Positions 34,694 to 34,710 of a stretch of DNA of 34,710 nucleotides are shown one piece after another; position 1 is the first letter of the stretch, and each line of letters starts with the position of its first letter. The stretch comes from Novosphingobium sp. GTDB taxonomy: Bacteria; Pseudomonadota; Alphaproteobacteria; Sphingomonadales; Sphingomonadaceae. The position numbers were made by a program, and so were the translations under genes. The notes below the pieces were generated by a model that worked only from the letters and a program-made list of their open reading frames with translations, ran no database searches and was not told the DNA's origin. The stretch is from NCBI GenBank assembly GCA_020446505.1, contig JAGREN010000012.1:1-34710 (forward strand), in the 5' to 3' direction.

Positions 34694-34707
34694 CCCGCTT
34701 TCGCGGG
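34694..34707 (-). terminator. Short hairpin at the right edge
   Basis: CCCGC-TTTC-GCGGG forms a 5-bp stem. Read on the minus strand it is followed by TTCGT, so it may end a leftward gene lying outside the window. Confidence 0.35.
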
Positions 34708-34710
34708 AGG

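Larger units (their letters stand above)
34271..34710. other. Noncoding tail after the ABC exporter
   Basis: About 440 bases without a credible gene. The only frame of note, 34345-34527 (60 codons, GTG start), has no RBS, no recognisable motif and an atypical composition. The stretch 34340-34550 is clearly more AT-rich than the rest of the window and looks like a promoter region. No terminator is evident directly after the permease stop. Confidence 0.6.

Overview
The window is about 64-65% GC (estimated by eye) and densely packed with genes. It looks like chromosome of an alphaproteobacterium, most likely a sphingomonad (Novosphingobium/Sphingobium-like). The basis is high GC, a P450/SDR/thiolase catabolic cluster of the kind common there, a cbb3 oxidase next to a Crp/Fnr regulator, and an archaeal-type AMP phosphorylase beside an N-ATPase operon. 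This assignment is inference; there is no rRNA or other phylogenetic marker. I saw no tRNA, rRNA, CRISPR array, integrase or insertion sequence.

Layout. (1) 1-2,402: the 5' part of ccoN (cbb3 oxidase, minus), a Crp/Fnr regulator (minus) and an ompW-like porin (plus). TTGAT-type Fnr boxes lie between them. (2) 2,606-13,607: a catabolic block. A plus-strand operon (P450, P450, SDR, serine beta-lactamase-fold hydrolase, joined by overlaps) diverges from one SDR and converges on a minus-strand series (D-aminoacylase-like amidohydrolase, SDR, isochorismatase-fold protein, TesB thioesterase, then thiolase). The set suggests hydroxylation, alcohol oxidation and CoA-dependent chain shortening of a hydrophobic or alicyclic substrate; the substrate cannot be read from sequence. 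(3) 13,686-15,889: a GFA-type zinc protein and a divergent pair of L,D-transpeptidase-fold genes. One keeps its catalytic cysteine; the other has Gly in its place. (4) 15,906-22,401: a complete minus-strand N-ATPase operon in the order beta-epsilon-Q-R-a-c-b-alpha-gamma. (5) 22,697-31,026: plus-strand PHA synthase, MaoC-phosphotransacylase fusion and acetate kinase converge on minus-strand AMP phosphorylase, PRPP synthetase and beta-CASP nuclease. (6) 31,204-34,270: a lipoprotein membrane-fusion protein, an ABC ATPase and an ABC-2 permease. (7) 34,271-34,710: noncoding, relatively AT-rich, with clustered TGTnACA motifs.

How it may fit together. The regulator's recognition helix contains LTVETISR, which as I recall it is the same as in E. 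coli FNR. Candidate Fnr boxes occur in front of ccoN, the regulator, ompW, the N-ATPase/PHA divergence and the AMP phosphorylase/ABC divergence. The simplest reading is a low-oxygen survival regulon: high-affinity respiration, an extra ion-translocating ATPase, PHA synthesis with substrate-level phosphorylation, and a possible RNA-to-nucleotide-to-phosphoribosyl salvage route. An oxygen-dependent P450 catabolic cluster sits in the middle of it. The boxes were found by eye and the salvage route is a hypothesis.
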